From the NCBI GenBank assembly GCA_937906485.1, contig CALCYB010000139.1:1-16306 (forward strand): a DNA stretch of 16,306 bases. Direction: 5' to 3'. This DNA is from an uncultured Rikenellaceae bacterium. GTDB lineage: Bacteria; Bacteroidota; Bacteroidia; Bacteroidales; UBA932. Below, piece after piece: positions 1 to 8,431 of this stretch. The notes under the pieces are model-generated. The model was not told where the DNA came from and did not search any database. It worked only from the letters and a program-made list of their open reading frames with translations. Positions within the stretch are counted from its first letter, which is position 1. Each line of letters begins with the position of its first letter. The translations under genes and the position numbers were made by a program.

Positions 1-1
1 T

Positions 2-2314
2 GAGGCTACGGGTGGTACCATCGAAATGGACAAACTTCCCATTGGCGACCAAACCCTGTCGGCACGCGAGATTATAGGTAACGAGTCGCAAGAACGTATG
101 GGTCTGGTTGTTAAGGAGAAATATGTGGACTACATCCGTCGTATTGCCGAGCGTGAACGCGCCCCCTTCTATGTCATCGGAGAGACTACCGGCCAAAACA
201 ACTTCACGCTGAAGAATTTCCGCACGGGAGAAACCCCGATTGACTTGGCCATCAGCGACCTGCTCGGTTCTACTCCGAAAACGACCATGACCGATACAAC
301 CCGTCAGGCGACCTATGAGGACGCTCCGGCTCCGGACACCTTGTCTGACAGCCAGCTGCAACAGGCCCTGGAACAAGTGCTGCAGGTCGAAGCCGTTGCC
401 TGCAAAGACTGGTTGACCAACAAGGTGGACCGTTCAGTGACCGGTCTGATTGCCAACCAACAAACCTGCGGTGAAATCCAATTGCCGTTGAATGACCTTG
501 GCGTGACCGCCATCGGATACGACAACAACCACGGGATCGCCACGTCCATCGGACACGCTCCCAGCGTGGCCCTCATCAATCCGGCGGCCGGTTCCCGCAT
601 GTCCATTGCAGAAGCCCTCACCAACGTGGTATGGACACCGCTGGTGGAGGGTATTCATGGTGTTTCCTTGAGTGCCAACTGGATGTGGCCCTGTAAGAAC
701 GAAGGGGAAAATGCCCGTCTGTATGAAGCCGTTCAGGGAGCCAGCGACATGGCCGTAGCACTGGGCATCAACATCCCGACCGGTAAGGACTCCATGTCCA
801 TGACCCAAAAATATCCGGACGGCAAACAAGTGCTTTCTCCGGGTACCGTCATCATTTCGACCGTAGCCGAAAGTGAAGACATCCGCAAGACCGTCCATAC
901 AGCAGCCGTACCTACGGATTCCCTGCTGTGCTACATTCCGTTCGTCAACGACGATCAGGCCCCGCTGGGTGGCTCGGTATATGCACAGGTATTCAACAAG
1001 ATCGGCAGCCAGGCTCCGGATGTGACAGACTGCGCTTATTTTGCCAAAGCATTTGAGGCGGTCCAACAGCTGGTACGCGAAGGCAAATTGCTCGCCGGTC
1101 ACGACATTTCTGCCGGTGGTCTGATTACGGCTGCCCTGGAAATGTGTTTCCCGAACCGTGAAGGCGGTTTCCGCTCCGTTCTGCCGCTGGCCAATACGGC
1201 CCTGCTCTTCTGCGAGAAACCGGGCGTACTGGTACAGGTGACCCGCGAGAATGATCCGACCGCATGGTTGCAACAGGAATTCGGTATCGCCTGCCAGGTG
1301 ATTGGCGAATGGATTCCGGAACGTCGCCTCGAACTCCACATCGCTACCCGTCAACAACCGGTCACCGTAGCTATTGACGCCATGCGCGATTTATGGTTCC
1401 GTACCTCTTATTTGTTCGACATCCATCAAGTCGGCAAAGAATTGGCTTCGGAACGCTTCCTCAACTACAAGCACCAGCCGCTGACCTACCGTTTCCCTGA
1501 AGGTTTCAATGGTAAGACAGCCCTGCAAGAACCTCGTGGAAACAACGAAAACGCCCGCTTTACCGCTGCCATCATCCGCGAAAAAGGATCCAATGGTGAC
1601 CGTGAAATGGCTTGGGCTCTGCACCTGGCCGGATTCCGTGTAAAAGATGTCCACGTAACCGACCTGGTATCCGGAAGAGAGACGTTGGATGATGTCCATT
1701 TCATCGTCTTTGTCGGTGGTTTCTCCAATGCTGACACCTTGGGTTCAGCCAAAGGCTGGGCCGGTGCGCTGCTCTATAACGAAAAAGCACGCAATGCCAT
1801 CGACCGTTTCTATGCACGCAAGGATACCCTGTCCCTGGGTGTGTGCAACGGCTGTCAGTTGATGGCAGAACTCGGACTCATCACGCCCGAAGACCGCAGC
1901 CGGTCTCCGAAGATGCGTCACAACCGCTCACACAAATACGAAAGTGCGTTTGTGGGCGTTCACATTGAACCCTCTCCGGCCGTATTGCTGGAATCCCTGC
2001 AAGGCAGCAGTCTGGGTATCTGGGTAGCCCATGGAGAAGGACGTTTCGACTTCCCGCTCCCGATTTCCGAATATCCTGTCGCCCTGCGATACAATTATCA
2101 GGCTTATCCTGCCAACCCGAACGGTTCACCCGAAGGTATTGCCGGGGTTTGTTCCAAGGATGGCCGCCACTTGGCCATGATGCCTCACCCGGAACGTTGC
2201 TTACGCCCGTGGAACTGGCCTTATTACCCGACCGAACGTCGCGATGACGAGGTAACCCCTTGGATTCGAATGTTCGAGAATGGACGAATCTGGTTAGAAA
2301 ATCACATGGACTAA
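2..2314 (+). CDS. purL: Phosphoribosylformylglycinamidine synthase, C-terminal part (5' end outside window)
   Basis: PurL converts FGAR to FGAM with ATP and glutamine in the fourth step of de novo purine synthesis, in the cytosol. The frame is open to the left edge, so the first Met (base 26) is internal; about 770 residues of a family normally near 1230-1300 are visible. In order they are the end of the first AIRS C-terminal domain, the second AIRS-like domain (TGKDSMSMTQKYP near base 780), its C-terminal half (AGHDISAGG near base 1098), and a class I glutamine amidotransferase domain from about base 1555. The amidotransferase nucleophile is the first Cys of GVCNGCQ (codon at 1844), and the His/Glu pair lies in MMPHPERC near 2176. 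This is the large, single-chain PurL type that needs no separate PurQ/PurS. No defect is visible in the part seen. Identification is very secure. Confidence 0.97.
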   Translation, partial: EATGGTIEMDKLPIGDQTLSAREIIGNESQERMGLVVKEKYVDYIRRIAERERAPFYVIGETTGQNNFTLKNFRTGETPIDLAISDLLGSTPKTTMTDTTRQATYEDAPAPDTLSDSQLQQALEQVLQVEAVACKDWLTNKVDRSVTGLIANQQTCGEIQLPLNDLGVTAIGYDNNHGIATSIGHAPSVALINPAAGSRMSIAEALTNVVWTPLVEGIHGVSLSANWMWPCKNEGENARLYEAVQGASDMAVALGINIPTGKDSMSMTQKYPDGKQVLSPGTVIISTVAESEDIRKTVHTAAVPTDSLLCYIPFVNDDQAPLGGSVYAQVFNKIGSQAPDVTDCAYFAKAFEAVQQLVREGKLLAGHDISAGGLITAALEMCFPNREGGFRSVLPLANTALLFCEKPGVLVQVTRENDPTAWLQQEFGIACQVIGEWIPERRLELHIATRQQPVTVAIDAMRDLWFRTSYLFDIHQVGKELASERFLNYKHQPLTYRFPEGFNGKTALQEPRGNNENARFTAAIIREKGSNGDREMAWALHLAGFRVKDVHVTDLVSGRETLDDVHFIVFVGGFSNADTLGSAKGWAGALLYNEKARNAIDRFYARKDTLSLGVCNGCQLMAELGLITPEDRSRSPKMRHNRSHKYESAFVGVHIEPSPAVLLESLQGSSLGIWVAHGEGRFDFPLPISEYPVALRYNYQAYPANPNGSPEGIAGVCSKDGRHLAMMPHPERCLRPWNWPYYPTERRDDEVTPWIRMFENGRIWLENHMD

Positions 2315-2326
2315 GTATTATTTTAT

Positions 2327-2335
2327 TATTTTTGC
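2327..2335 (+). promoter_or_regulatory. Probable -7 box of the ppdK promoter
   Basis: TATTTTTGC matches the Bacteroidota -7 consensus TAnnTTTGY and lies 38 bases before the ppdK start codon, in the 58-base gap after purL. No good -33 TTG is seen at the usual distance. The function is inferred from motif and position. Confidence 0.5.
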
Positions 2336-2372
2336 GAAAATTTTTAACTAATCTATCATTCTTTATTGACCT

Positions 2373-5087
2373 ATGTCGAACATTAAACGAGTGTATTTCT
2401 TTGGCGGAAAAGAAGCTGAAGGAAATGGAACCATGAGAAACCTTCTCGGTGGCAAGGGTGCTAACCTTGCAGAAATGTGTACTTTGGGCATCCCCGTACC
2501 GGCTGGTTTTACTATCACAACAGATTGCTGTACTGAATATTACGAATTGGGGTGCCAATACCCTGCTGAATTGAAGAAAGACGTTGACGAAGCATTGGCT
2601 CGTGCAGAATCTGTCATGGGAATGAAATTCGGTGATCCGAAGAACCCGTTGCTGGTTTCTTGCCGCTCAGGTGCAAGAAGTTCTATGCCTGGTATGATGG
2701 AAACCGTTCTGAATATCGGTCTTTGCTCTGCAACGATTCCGGGTATGATTGAACGCACCAACAACCCCCGTTTTGTGTACGATGCTTACCGCCGTCTGAT
2801 CATGATGTACTCAGACGTTGTGATGGAAAAGGCTGAAGGTATCGAACCCGAAGATGGAAAAGGCATCCGCGTACAATTGGATAAGATGCTGCACGATGTA
2901 AAAGTGCAAAAAGGATACAAGAGCGATACTGATCTGACTGAAGAAGACCTGAAAGTATTGTGTGAAGATTTCAAAGCCAAAGTGCTGGAAGTACTGGGCA
3001 AACCTTTCCCGGATGACGCCATTGAACAATTGTGGGGCGGTATCGGTGCCGTATTCAAATCATGGAATGGTAAACGGGCGATCGCTTACCGTCGCATCGA
3101 AGGCATTCCCGATGACTGGGGTACTGCCGTAAACGTACAAGCCATGGTATTCGGCAACATGGGTAACAACTCCGCTACCGGTGTCGCTTTCTCCCGTAAC
3201 CCCGCTACCGGTGAAAACAAATTCTACGGTGAATGGTTGATCAATGCACAAGGGGAAGACGTTGTTGCCGGTATCCGTACTCCGAACCCGCTGAACGAAG
3301 CCACCAAGAACGAACACAACCAACACTTGGAATCTTTGGAAACAGCTATGCCTTCTGTTTACCGTGAACTGGATCAGATCCAAAGCAATCTGGAAAAACA
3401 CTTCCACGATATGCAAGACATCGAGTTCACCATCCAAGACGGCAAACTGTGGATGTTGCAATGCCGCGTGGGCAAACGTACCGGTCTGGCTGCTTTGAAC
3501 ATGGCAATGGACATGCTCCACGAAGCGCTGATCGATGAAAGAACAGCTGTTATGCGCGTTGCTCCCAGCCAACTGGACGAACTTCTCCACCCGATCCTGA
3601 ACCCCGAAGCAGAAAAGAAGGCTACCGTTATCGCTAAGGGTCTTCCTGCAGGTCCTGGTGGTTCTGTAGGTCGCATCGTGTTCACTGCGGAAGATGCAGT
3701 GGCAGCCGCTGACCGCAAGGAACGCGTGATCCTGGTTCGTGAAGAAACCAACCCGGAAGATGTGGAAGGTATGCGTGCTGCTGACGGTCTGCTGACTGCC
3801 CGCGGAGGTATGACTTCTCACGCTGCATTGGTTGCCCGCGGATGGGGAAAATGCTGTATCGTAGGTTGCGATGCTTTGCACATCAACCTCAAAGAACGCA
3901 CCATGACCATCAATGGTAAAGTATATCAAGAAGGTGACATCTTCTCCTTGAACGGCAGCAAGGGTCTGGTTTATGACCAATCCATCGCTACCATGGATGC
4001 TTCTGAAAATCCCCGCTTCATCGAATACATGAACATCGTGGACAAATTCCGCAAACTCGGTGTACGCACCAACGCGGATACCCCTGAAGATGCTGCAACT
4101 GCAGTGGCATTCGGTGCTGAAGGTATCGGTCTGTTCCGTATTGAACACATGTTCTACGGTGCTCACTCTGAAGCTCCCCTGTCCAAACTGCGCAAGATGA
4201 TCCTTTCTCAAGGAACCGAAGAACGCAAGACAGCGTTGGCAGAACTGGAACCTTACGTAAAAGAAGCCACCAAAGCGACCATGAAGGTGATGGACAACAT
4301 GCCGGTTACGTTCCGTCTGCTGGACCCGCCGTTGCATGAATTCGTTCCGCAATCCGAAGAAAAACAAGCCGAATTGGCAGCTGAACTCGGCATCACCGTG
4401 GAAGACATCCGCAAACGTGGTGAAAGCCTCCATGAAGTGAACCCGATGATGGGTCACCGTGGTGTACGTCTGGGTATCACCTATCCGGAAATCAGCGAAA
4501 TGCAATTCCGCGCCATCTTCACCGCTACTGCTGAACTGATTCGCGAAGGCTTCAACCCGAAACCGGAAATCATGATTCCTGTCACCATCATCGTGAAGGA
4601 ATTGGACTTCTTGAAAGCCATCTGCGACCGCGTTCACAAAGAAGTGGAAGAACAATTCAAACTCAACATCAGCTACCTGTACGGTACCATGATTGAAATC
4701 CCTCGTGCTGCCTTGATGGCTGACAGAATGGCCAGCACCGCCCAATTCTTCTCATTCGGTACCAACGACCTTACCCAAATGACCTATGGTTTCTCCCGCG
4801 ATGACATCGGAGCATTCATGGGTGATTACCTGGCCAAGAAGATCATTCCTGCGGATCCTTTCCAAACACTGGATACCAAGACCGTGGGTCGTCTGATCGA
4901 AATCGGGGTGAACGGTGGCCGCTCCACCAATCCGAAGCTGAAAGTAGGTATCTGCGGTGAACACGGTGGTGATCCTGCATCCGTAGAATTCTGCCACAAA
5001 GTGGGTATGAACTACGTATCCTGCTCACCGTTCCGCGTGCCGATCGCACGTCTGGCTGCTGCTCAGGCTGCTATCAAGAATGAATAA
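2373..5087 (+). CDS. ppdK: Pyruvate, phosphate dikinase
   Basis: PPDK interconverts pyruvate + ATP + Pi and phosphoenolpyruvate + AMP + PPi in the cytosol; in anaerobes it often serves PPi-linked glycolysis or gluconeogenesis. The 904-residue length fits the family (about 870-910). The N-terminal PPDK/ATP-grasp domain holds GGKGANLAEM and the SCRSGARSSMPGMMETVLN segment. The swivelling domain carries the phospho-accepting His in GGMTSHAAL (His483; the usual regulatory Thr is Thr481). The C-terminal PEP-utilising TIM barrel has GLFRIEHMF, the SFGTNDLTQM segment and the catalytic Cys in GICGEHGGDP (Cys861). The ATG at 2373 begins the conserved MSNIKRVYFFGGKEAEGNG start. Codon use is strongly biased and more uniform than in purL, which suggests high expression. 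A promoter box before it and a strong terminator after it suggest a single-gene transcript. Confidence 0.97.
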   Translation: MSNIKRVYFFGGKEAEGNGTMRNLLGGKGANLAEMCTLGIPVPAGFTITTDCCTEYYELGCQYPAELKKDVDEALARAESVMGMKFGDPKNPLLVSCRSGARSSMPGMMETVLNIGLCSATIPGMIERTNNPRFVYDAYRRLIMMYSDVVMEKAEGIEPEDGKGIRVQLDKMLHDVKVQKGYKSDTDLTEEDLKVLCEDFKAKVLEVLGKPFPDDAIEQLWGGIGAVFKSWNGKRAIAYRRIEGIPDDWGTAVNVQAMVFGNMGNNSATGVAFSRNPATGENKFYGEWLINAQGEDVVAGIRTPNPLNEATKNEHNQHLESLETAMPSVYRELDQIQSNLEKHFHDMQDIEFTIQDGKLWMLQCRVGKRTGLAALNMAMDMLHEALIDERTAVMRVAPSQLDELLHPILNPEAEKKATVIAKGLPAGPGGSVGRIVFTAEDAVAAADRKERVILVREETNPEDVEGMRAADGLLTARGGMTSHAALVARGWGKCCIVGCDALHINLKERTMTINGKVYQEGDIFSLNGSKGLVYDQSIATMDASENPRFIEYMNIVDKFRKLGVRTNADTPEDAATAVAFGAEGIGLFRIEHMFYGAHSEAPLSKLRKMILSQGTEERKTALAELEPYVKEATKATMKVMDNMPVTFRLLDPPLHEFVPQSEEKQAELAAELGITVEDIRKRGESLHEVNPMMGHRGVRLGITYPEISEMQFRAIFTATAELIREGFNPKPEIMIPVTIIVKELDFLKAICDRVHKEVEEQFKLNISYLYGTMIEIPRAALMADRMASTAQFFSFGTNDLTQMTYGFSRDDIGAFMGDYLAKKIIPADPFQTLDTKTVGRLIEIGVNGGRSTNPKLKVGICGEHGGDPASVEFCHKVGMNYVSCSPFRVPIARLAAAQAAIKNE

Positions 5088-5112
5088 ACCCATTCTTCCT
5101 ATAAAAAAAGAA

Positions 5113-5155
5113 GCAAAGAGGGTGCATCTTCCACGGAAGATCACCCTCTTTTATT
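5113..5155 (+). terminator. Rho-independent terminator after ppdK
   Basis: AAGAGGGTG (5116-5124) pairs with CACCCTCTT (5142-5150). After one bulged C the stem continues as ATCTTC/GAAGAT around a CACG loop. A short T run follows at 5149-5152. It begins about 26 bases after the ppdK stop, so it should end that transcript and separate it from the operon downstream. Confidence 0.88.
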
Positions 5156-5176
5156 GGTGGAAAGTGCTATTAATTA

Positions 5177-5207
5177 TTGGTTTTTCTGTCAAAAGAGTGT
5201 ATCTTCG
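5177..5207 (+). promoter_or_regulatory. Probable promoter of the exported LPP20/LamG operon
   Basis: TTG at 5177-5179 and TATCTTCG at 5200-5207 are separated by 20 bases. This fits the Bacteroidota arrangement of a -33 TTG and a -7 TAnnTTTG, with one mismatch in the -7 box. It lies between the ppdK terminator and the start codon at 5269, leaving a leader of about 55 bases. Confidence 0.55.
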
Positions 5208-5268
5208 TGGATATTGCCGATGTCACAATTTCGGCGAGTGCGCATTAGTGTTCATTAATCGATCCGTT

Positions 5269-5778
5269 ATGAAAAAATTAGTTGTCATTCTTATCATTTT
5301 TACCTGCCTTCCGGCTTGGATCAGTGCACAAGGACGCCTGCAGGAAAGCAGTTCCAGCAAGGTTCCGGTTTGGGTAAAACGGGAAGTTCCCGCCAGTGAG
5401 GCGACCAAAGTACTGGGAAGCAGCAAAGTCAATCTTGAAATCGCACGAGAGTCGGCCATTACCCAAATGCAGACCATCGCGTTGGAAAAAACGACGACCT
5501 ACCTGCTTCGTCAGGACATCGCCTTTGAACAGGCCGAAAACTCACAAAAAGGCCGTAACCAAGTGGAAAAAATGGTACGCGAATCCAACTATATGCAGCT
5601 CATCCTGGAGTCTGACGCATTGGAATATTATTGGGAGGTGCGCTATGACAAGAAAACCCAAACCACCTACTACCTCTATTATATGCTTTTCCCGTTCAAT
5701 GAATTTGAAATGAAAAAGATTGCCTTGGAATGTGATTTTGACCGTTCCTCAGCAAGAAAAGCACGCCAACAGCTGTAA
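5269..5778 (+). CDS. Small exported LPP20-like protein, first gene of the operon
   Basis: This is a 169-residue protein with a Sec signal peptide: MKK, a hydrophobic stretch, and a likely cut after Ala20 (ISA|QG), leaving Gln at the mature N-terminus. There is no lipobox Cys, so it is predicted to be periplasmic rather than a lipoprotein. The mature part starts with ESSSSKVPVWV (26-36), then a helical stretch with LEIARESAITQM, then YYWEVRYDKKTQ (from 120) and an aromatic strand YYLYYMLFPF. This resembles the LPP20-like fold, and the same landmarks recur at the start of the third gene, so the two are paralogous modules. The frame can be extended upstream to 5080, but that would cross the ppdK terminator and hide the signal peptide, so ATG 5269 is preferred. 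The function is unknown; an envelope role is inferred from export and neighbours. Confidence 0.8.
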   Translation: MKKLVVILIIFTCLPAWISAQGRLQESSSSKVPVWVKREVPASEATKVLGSSKVNLEIARESAITQMQTIALEKTTTYLLRQDIAFEQAENSQKGRNQVEKMVRESNYMQLILESDALEYYWEVRYDKKTQTTYYLYYMLFPFNEFEMKKIALECDFDRSSARKARQQL

Positions 5779-5821
5779 GCCGCCCACCCACAAACCTCCA
5801 CGTTAATTCAATCATTTGATC

Positions 5822-6508
5822 ATGAAAACAATAAAAAGCCTCTTTTTCTGCATGCTGATGGGTATGTCCCTGATGGCAAGCGCCCAACCGATGGGCGATG
5901 CGGACAAACTTGAAATCGGAGTCCTTTACCCGCAAGCCACACAAATTTCCCTGCAAGCCGGCAACCTGCTGCAGAACAACCTGCTGCAGGCGATCTCACT
6001 CAACGGGATATCCGCCACCGACAGCCGTTTTATGGTACTTCCGCGGGTCAGCATCGTGGAACAGACCGTCACGGAAACAGCGCCGCCCAAATTTGTGATG
6101 GAAATCGAAGTCTCCCTGTTTCTGGTGGATCTGATGACCCAGACCGTTTTCAACCAAGCCATGATTTCCACAAAAGGCATTGGCAACAGCGCAGACCAGG
6201 CCATGTTGGCGGCCATCCGCAACATCTCCTCCCGGAACTCCCGGCTGAAAACCTTTATCGTGAACGGCAAAGACAAACTGCTGGCTTACTACGATGCCAA
6301 CGCTGACCAGATCATCATGCGTACCCAAGCCCACATTGCCCGAGGCGATTATCAGGCAGCCATGGCAGAAATCAATTATGTGCCGAGAGCCAGCACCGAC
6401 TTGTTCAACAAAATGAGTGAACTGCTCTCCGGTATCCCCAAAGCCCAACAAACCCTGCCCGACATGATGACGGCAGCAACAAAAGACTGGTTAGAACAAC
6501 TTAAATAA
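5822..6508 (+). CDS. Exported protein of unknown function, CsgG-like architecture possible
   Basis: This 228-residue protein has a signal peptide (MKTIKSLFF to MASAQ, cut after Ala21) and no lipobox. The mature chain begins near KLEIGVLYPQ and runs through DSRFMVLPRVS, then a strand pair around KFVMEIEVSLFLVDLMTQTV, then a helix with SADQAMLAAIRNI. That order (a short strand, a helix, a value-of-parameter strand, then a repeated A-rich helix) is reminiscent of CsgG/curli-assembly-like periplasmic domains, but the similarity is by eye only. The C-terminal ~60 residues look helical and could be TPR-like (AHIARGDYQAAMAEINYV). A TTG at 5816 lies in frame two codons earlier, but ATG 5822 begins a standard signal peptide. 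It sits 43 bases after the first operon gene and 9 before the third, so co-transcription is likely. I do not recognise a named family with certainty. Confidence 0.8.
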   Translation: MKTIKSLFFCMLMGMSLMASAQPMGDADKLEIGVLYPQATQISLQAGNLLQNNLLQAISLNGISATDSRFMVLPRVSIVEQTVTETAPPKFVMEIEVSLFLVDLMTQTVFNQAMISTKGIGNSADQAMLAAIRNISSRNSRLKTFIVNGKDKLLAYYDANADQIIMRTQAHIARGDYQAAMAEINYVPRASTDLFNKMSELLSGIPKAQQTLPDMMTAATKDWLEQLK

Positions 6509-6517
6509 ACACCGACT

Positions 6518-8431
6518 ATGAAACGTTTTGCTTTATGCCTCATCGGCCTGCTCTGCCTGGCAGGGATGGCCTCTGCGCAATACAAGGTCACGGAATCCAG
6601 TGACCGGAAAATGCCCTCCTGGGTTTCTGGCATCCAGCCCGGCTACCTCAGTGTATCCGCCACCGGAACAACCCTTGAAGAAGCCCGCGATGGCGCTCTG
6701 CTCAAACTCAAATCCGACATCTCAGAAAGTGTTGCAGTCCGCATCATCGCAACAACCGATCTGCAAAGCAGCAGTTTTGAAATCAATGGCGCCTATTCCT
6801 ACCAGCAAAAACTGGAATCGGATGTCAAATCCAAAACTGCCCGTCTGCCCTTCCTGAAAGAAATCTCCCTTTCCAAAGTGGAAAAATACTACTGGGAAGA
6901 ACGCTATTACAAAAACACCCGTCAGGTAGAGTACTTCTACGCCATCCTCTATCCCTTTACAGACAGAGAACTGAAGGTACTGGTAGCGGAATACGAAGAA
7001 CAGGAACGCAAACTCAACGAACGTCTTGCCCAATTCGAAACCATGCTGGACCAGATGACCTCCATCGAGGACATCACCCGCAGCATTGCTGACCTGAAAG
7101 CCTTCCAAAGCGAATTCATGGACGAAGACCCGCGCAACGAAAAAGTGGCGTTCCTGATTCAGGAATACAACCACCTGTTCGATGCAATCACCATTTCAGC
7201 CGTTCAGACACAGAAAGGTGTCGTGGCGGCCGTACTGATGCTGCAGGACCGCGAGATTTCCACCCGTCAACGTCCGACCTTGAAATCCAATTGTGCAGCC
7301 AAGTTGACCTCTTCTTTCGAAGGCAACACCATTCTGATCAAATACGATGATTTCCCCTGCTACGAAGAAGATGACAACTACATTGACATCCGTTTTGCAA
7401 CCGGTGGCAGCCGAACCATCTACGAACGCATCTACATCAAACAAAACCTGCACATCTCCCTGACCGGTATTGTCAGCGATCAAGCCGGCAACCCCGTCCC
7501 CTATGCAAAAATCACCCTGATTCCCTCCGGCAAGCAAACCGTTACCGGGAAAAACGGTGTCTATCAGTTCAACGACTTAAATCCGGCCAATTATGAAGTA
7601 CAGGCCATGAAGACCCACTACCAAACGGTCAGCAACTTCGTGTACGTCAGCGGAAAAGAAACCGTCCGTTGCGACCTGTCCACCCAACAGGTCGGAAGCA
7701 CTCAACTTCCGAGCCAGCCCAGCCAGCCCGAGGCTCCGATTCCGACTGTGCCCCAACCTCAGGTTCAACCCCAAAACCAGCCGAACCCGGCCTACGTTGT
7801 CCGCAATGGTCTGTTTATCTATTTCCGTTTCAACAATTCCTCAGCGGATGAACTTGAATCCGGCATCAATGCCCAACTGGTCAACGGTGCCCGCTACAGC
7901 AATGAGAGTGTGGACGGTACCCAATCCCTGCAACTGAATGCGGCCAACGAAAGTTTCATCTCTATTCCGAAGACCCTCTTCTTCAAGCCCTTCAACAATT
8001 ACTCGGTAAGTTTCTGGGTATTGGGTGCGAGTGACGGCCACTATTTCTCCGCCCGAGGAAACTCGACCGATACTCCGCGTCTGATTATGGAAAACGGGAA
8101 ATTCCGGGTCCTCAAGCGCTACAAAAATGAAGGCAGTGCCTTTACCCATGGAGAAATTCCCTACCAATGGGTACACGTAGCCATTTCCTGCTCTCCGAAC
8201 GAAGAGGACAATGGCTACATCCTCAGCCTCTATATCAACGGTGAACTGACGGATGCCATCAGCGGTTGGGTAAAGCCCTTTGATCACGGTACAAAATACA
8301 TCTTCGGAGGACCCTACACCGATGACAATGAATCAGCGGTCAGCATGAACATCGATAACCTGCGCATCTACACCCGTTCGCTGAGTGCAGAAGAAGTCAA
8401 ACTCATCTATCAAGCAGAAGGCGGCCGTTAA
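6518..8431 (+). CDS. Large exported multidomain protein: LPP20-like, coiled coil, CarboxypepD_reg-like and LamG-like domains
   Basis: This 637-residue protein is last in the operon. A signal peptide ends at Ala20 (ASA|QY), with no lipobox. Residues 21-155 repeat the module of the first operon gene, with ESSDRKMPSWV at exactly residues 26-36 and YYWEERYYKNTR from 125. Residues ~155-200 are charged and coiled-coil-like. An unassigned region spans ~200-310, with CAAKLTSSFEGNTI and PCYEEDD. Residues ~312-388 match a carboxypeptidase regulatory-like beta domain (LTGIVSDQAGNPVPYAKITL and the GVYQFNDLNPANYEV turn). A Pro/Gln-rich linker follows at 394-428. Residues ~432-635 look like a LamG/concanavalin-A-like domain (IYFRFNNSSADELESGI, YSVSFWVLG, WVHVAIS, NIDNLRIYTRSLSAEEV). 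The last domain usually binds glycan or protein, and its C-terminal place suggests outward presentation. No catalytic site and no C-terminal sorting signal is evident. A role in the envelope or in binding extracellular ligands is inference. Confidence 0.85.
   Translation: MKRFALCLIGLLCLAGMASAQYKVTESSDRKMPSWVSGIQPGYLSVSATGTTLEEARDGALLKLKSDISESVAVRIIATTDLQSSSFEINGAYSYQQKLESDVKSKTARLPFLKEISLSKVEKYYWEERYYKNTRQVEYFYAILYPFTDRELKVLVAEYEEQERKLNERLAQFETMLDQMTSIEDITRSIADLKAFQSEFMDEDPRNEKVAFLIQEYNHLFDAITISAVQTQKGVVAAVLMLQDREISTRQRPTLKSNCAAKLTSSFEGNTILIKYDDFPCYEEDDNYIDIRFATGGSRTIYERIYIKQNLHISLTGIVSDQAGNPVPYAKITLIPSGKQTVTGKNGVYQFNDLNPANYEVQAMKTHYQTVSNFVYVSGKETVRCDLSTQQVGSTQLPSQPSQPEAPIPTVPQPQVQPQNQPNPAYVVRNGLFIYFRFNNSSADELESGINAQLVNGARYSNESVDGTQSLQLNAANESFISIPKTLFFKPFNNYSVSFWVLGASDGHYFSARGNSTDTPRLIMENGKFRVLKRYKNEGSAFTHGEIPYQWVHVAISCSPNEEDNGYILSLYINGELTDAISGWVKPFDHGTKYIFGGPYTDDNESAVSMNIDNLRIYTRSLSAEEVKLIYQAEGGR

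Noticed and set aside
3060..4745. 561-codon open frame on the minus strand opposite ppdK, with several others opposite purL
   Set aside because: They are antisense to well-conserved genes with strong codon bias, their translations are low-complexity and rich in His, Phe and Gln, and they show no recognisable motifs. The biased codons of the real genes explain the openness.
5080..5268. Upstream extension of the first exported gene to 5080
   Set aside because: It would overlap the end of ppdK, cross a strong terminator and place the signal peptide inside the protein. ATG 5269 gives a textbook signal peptide.
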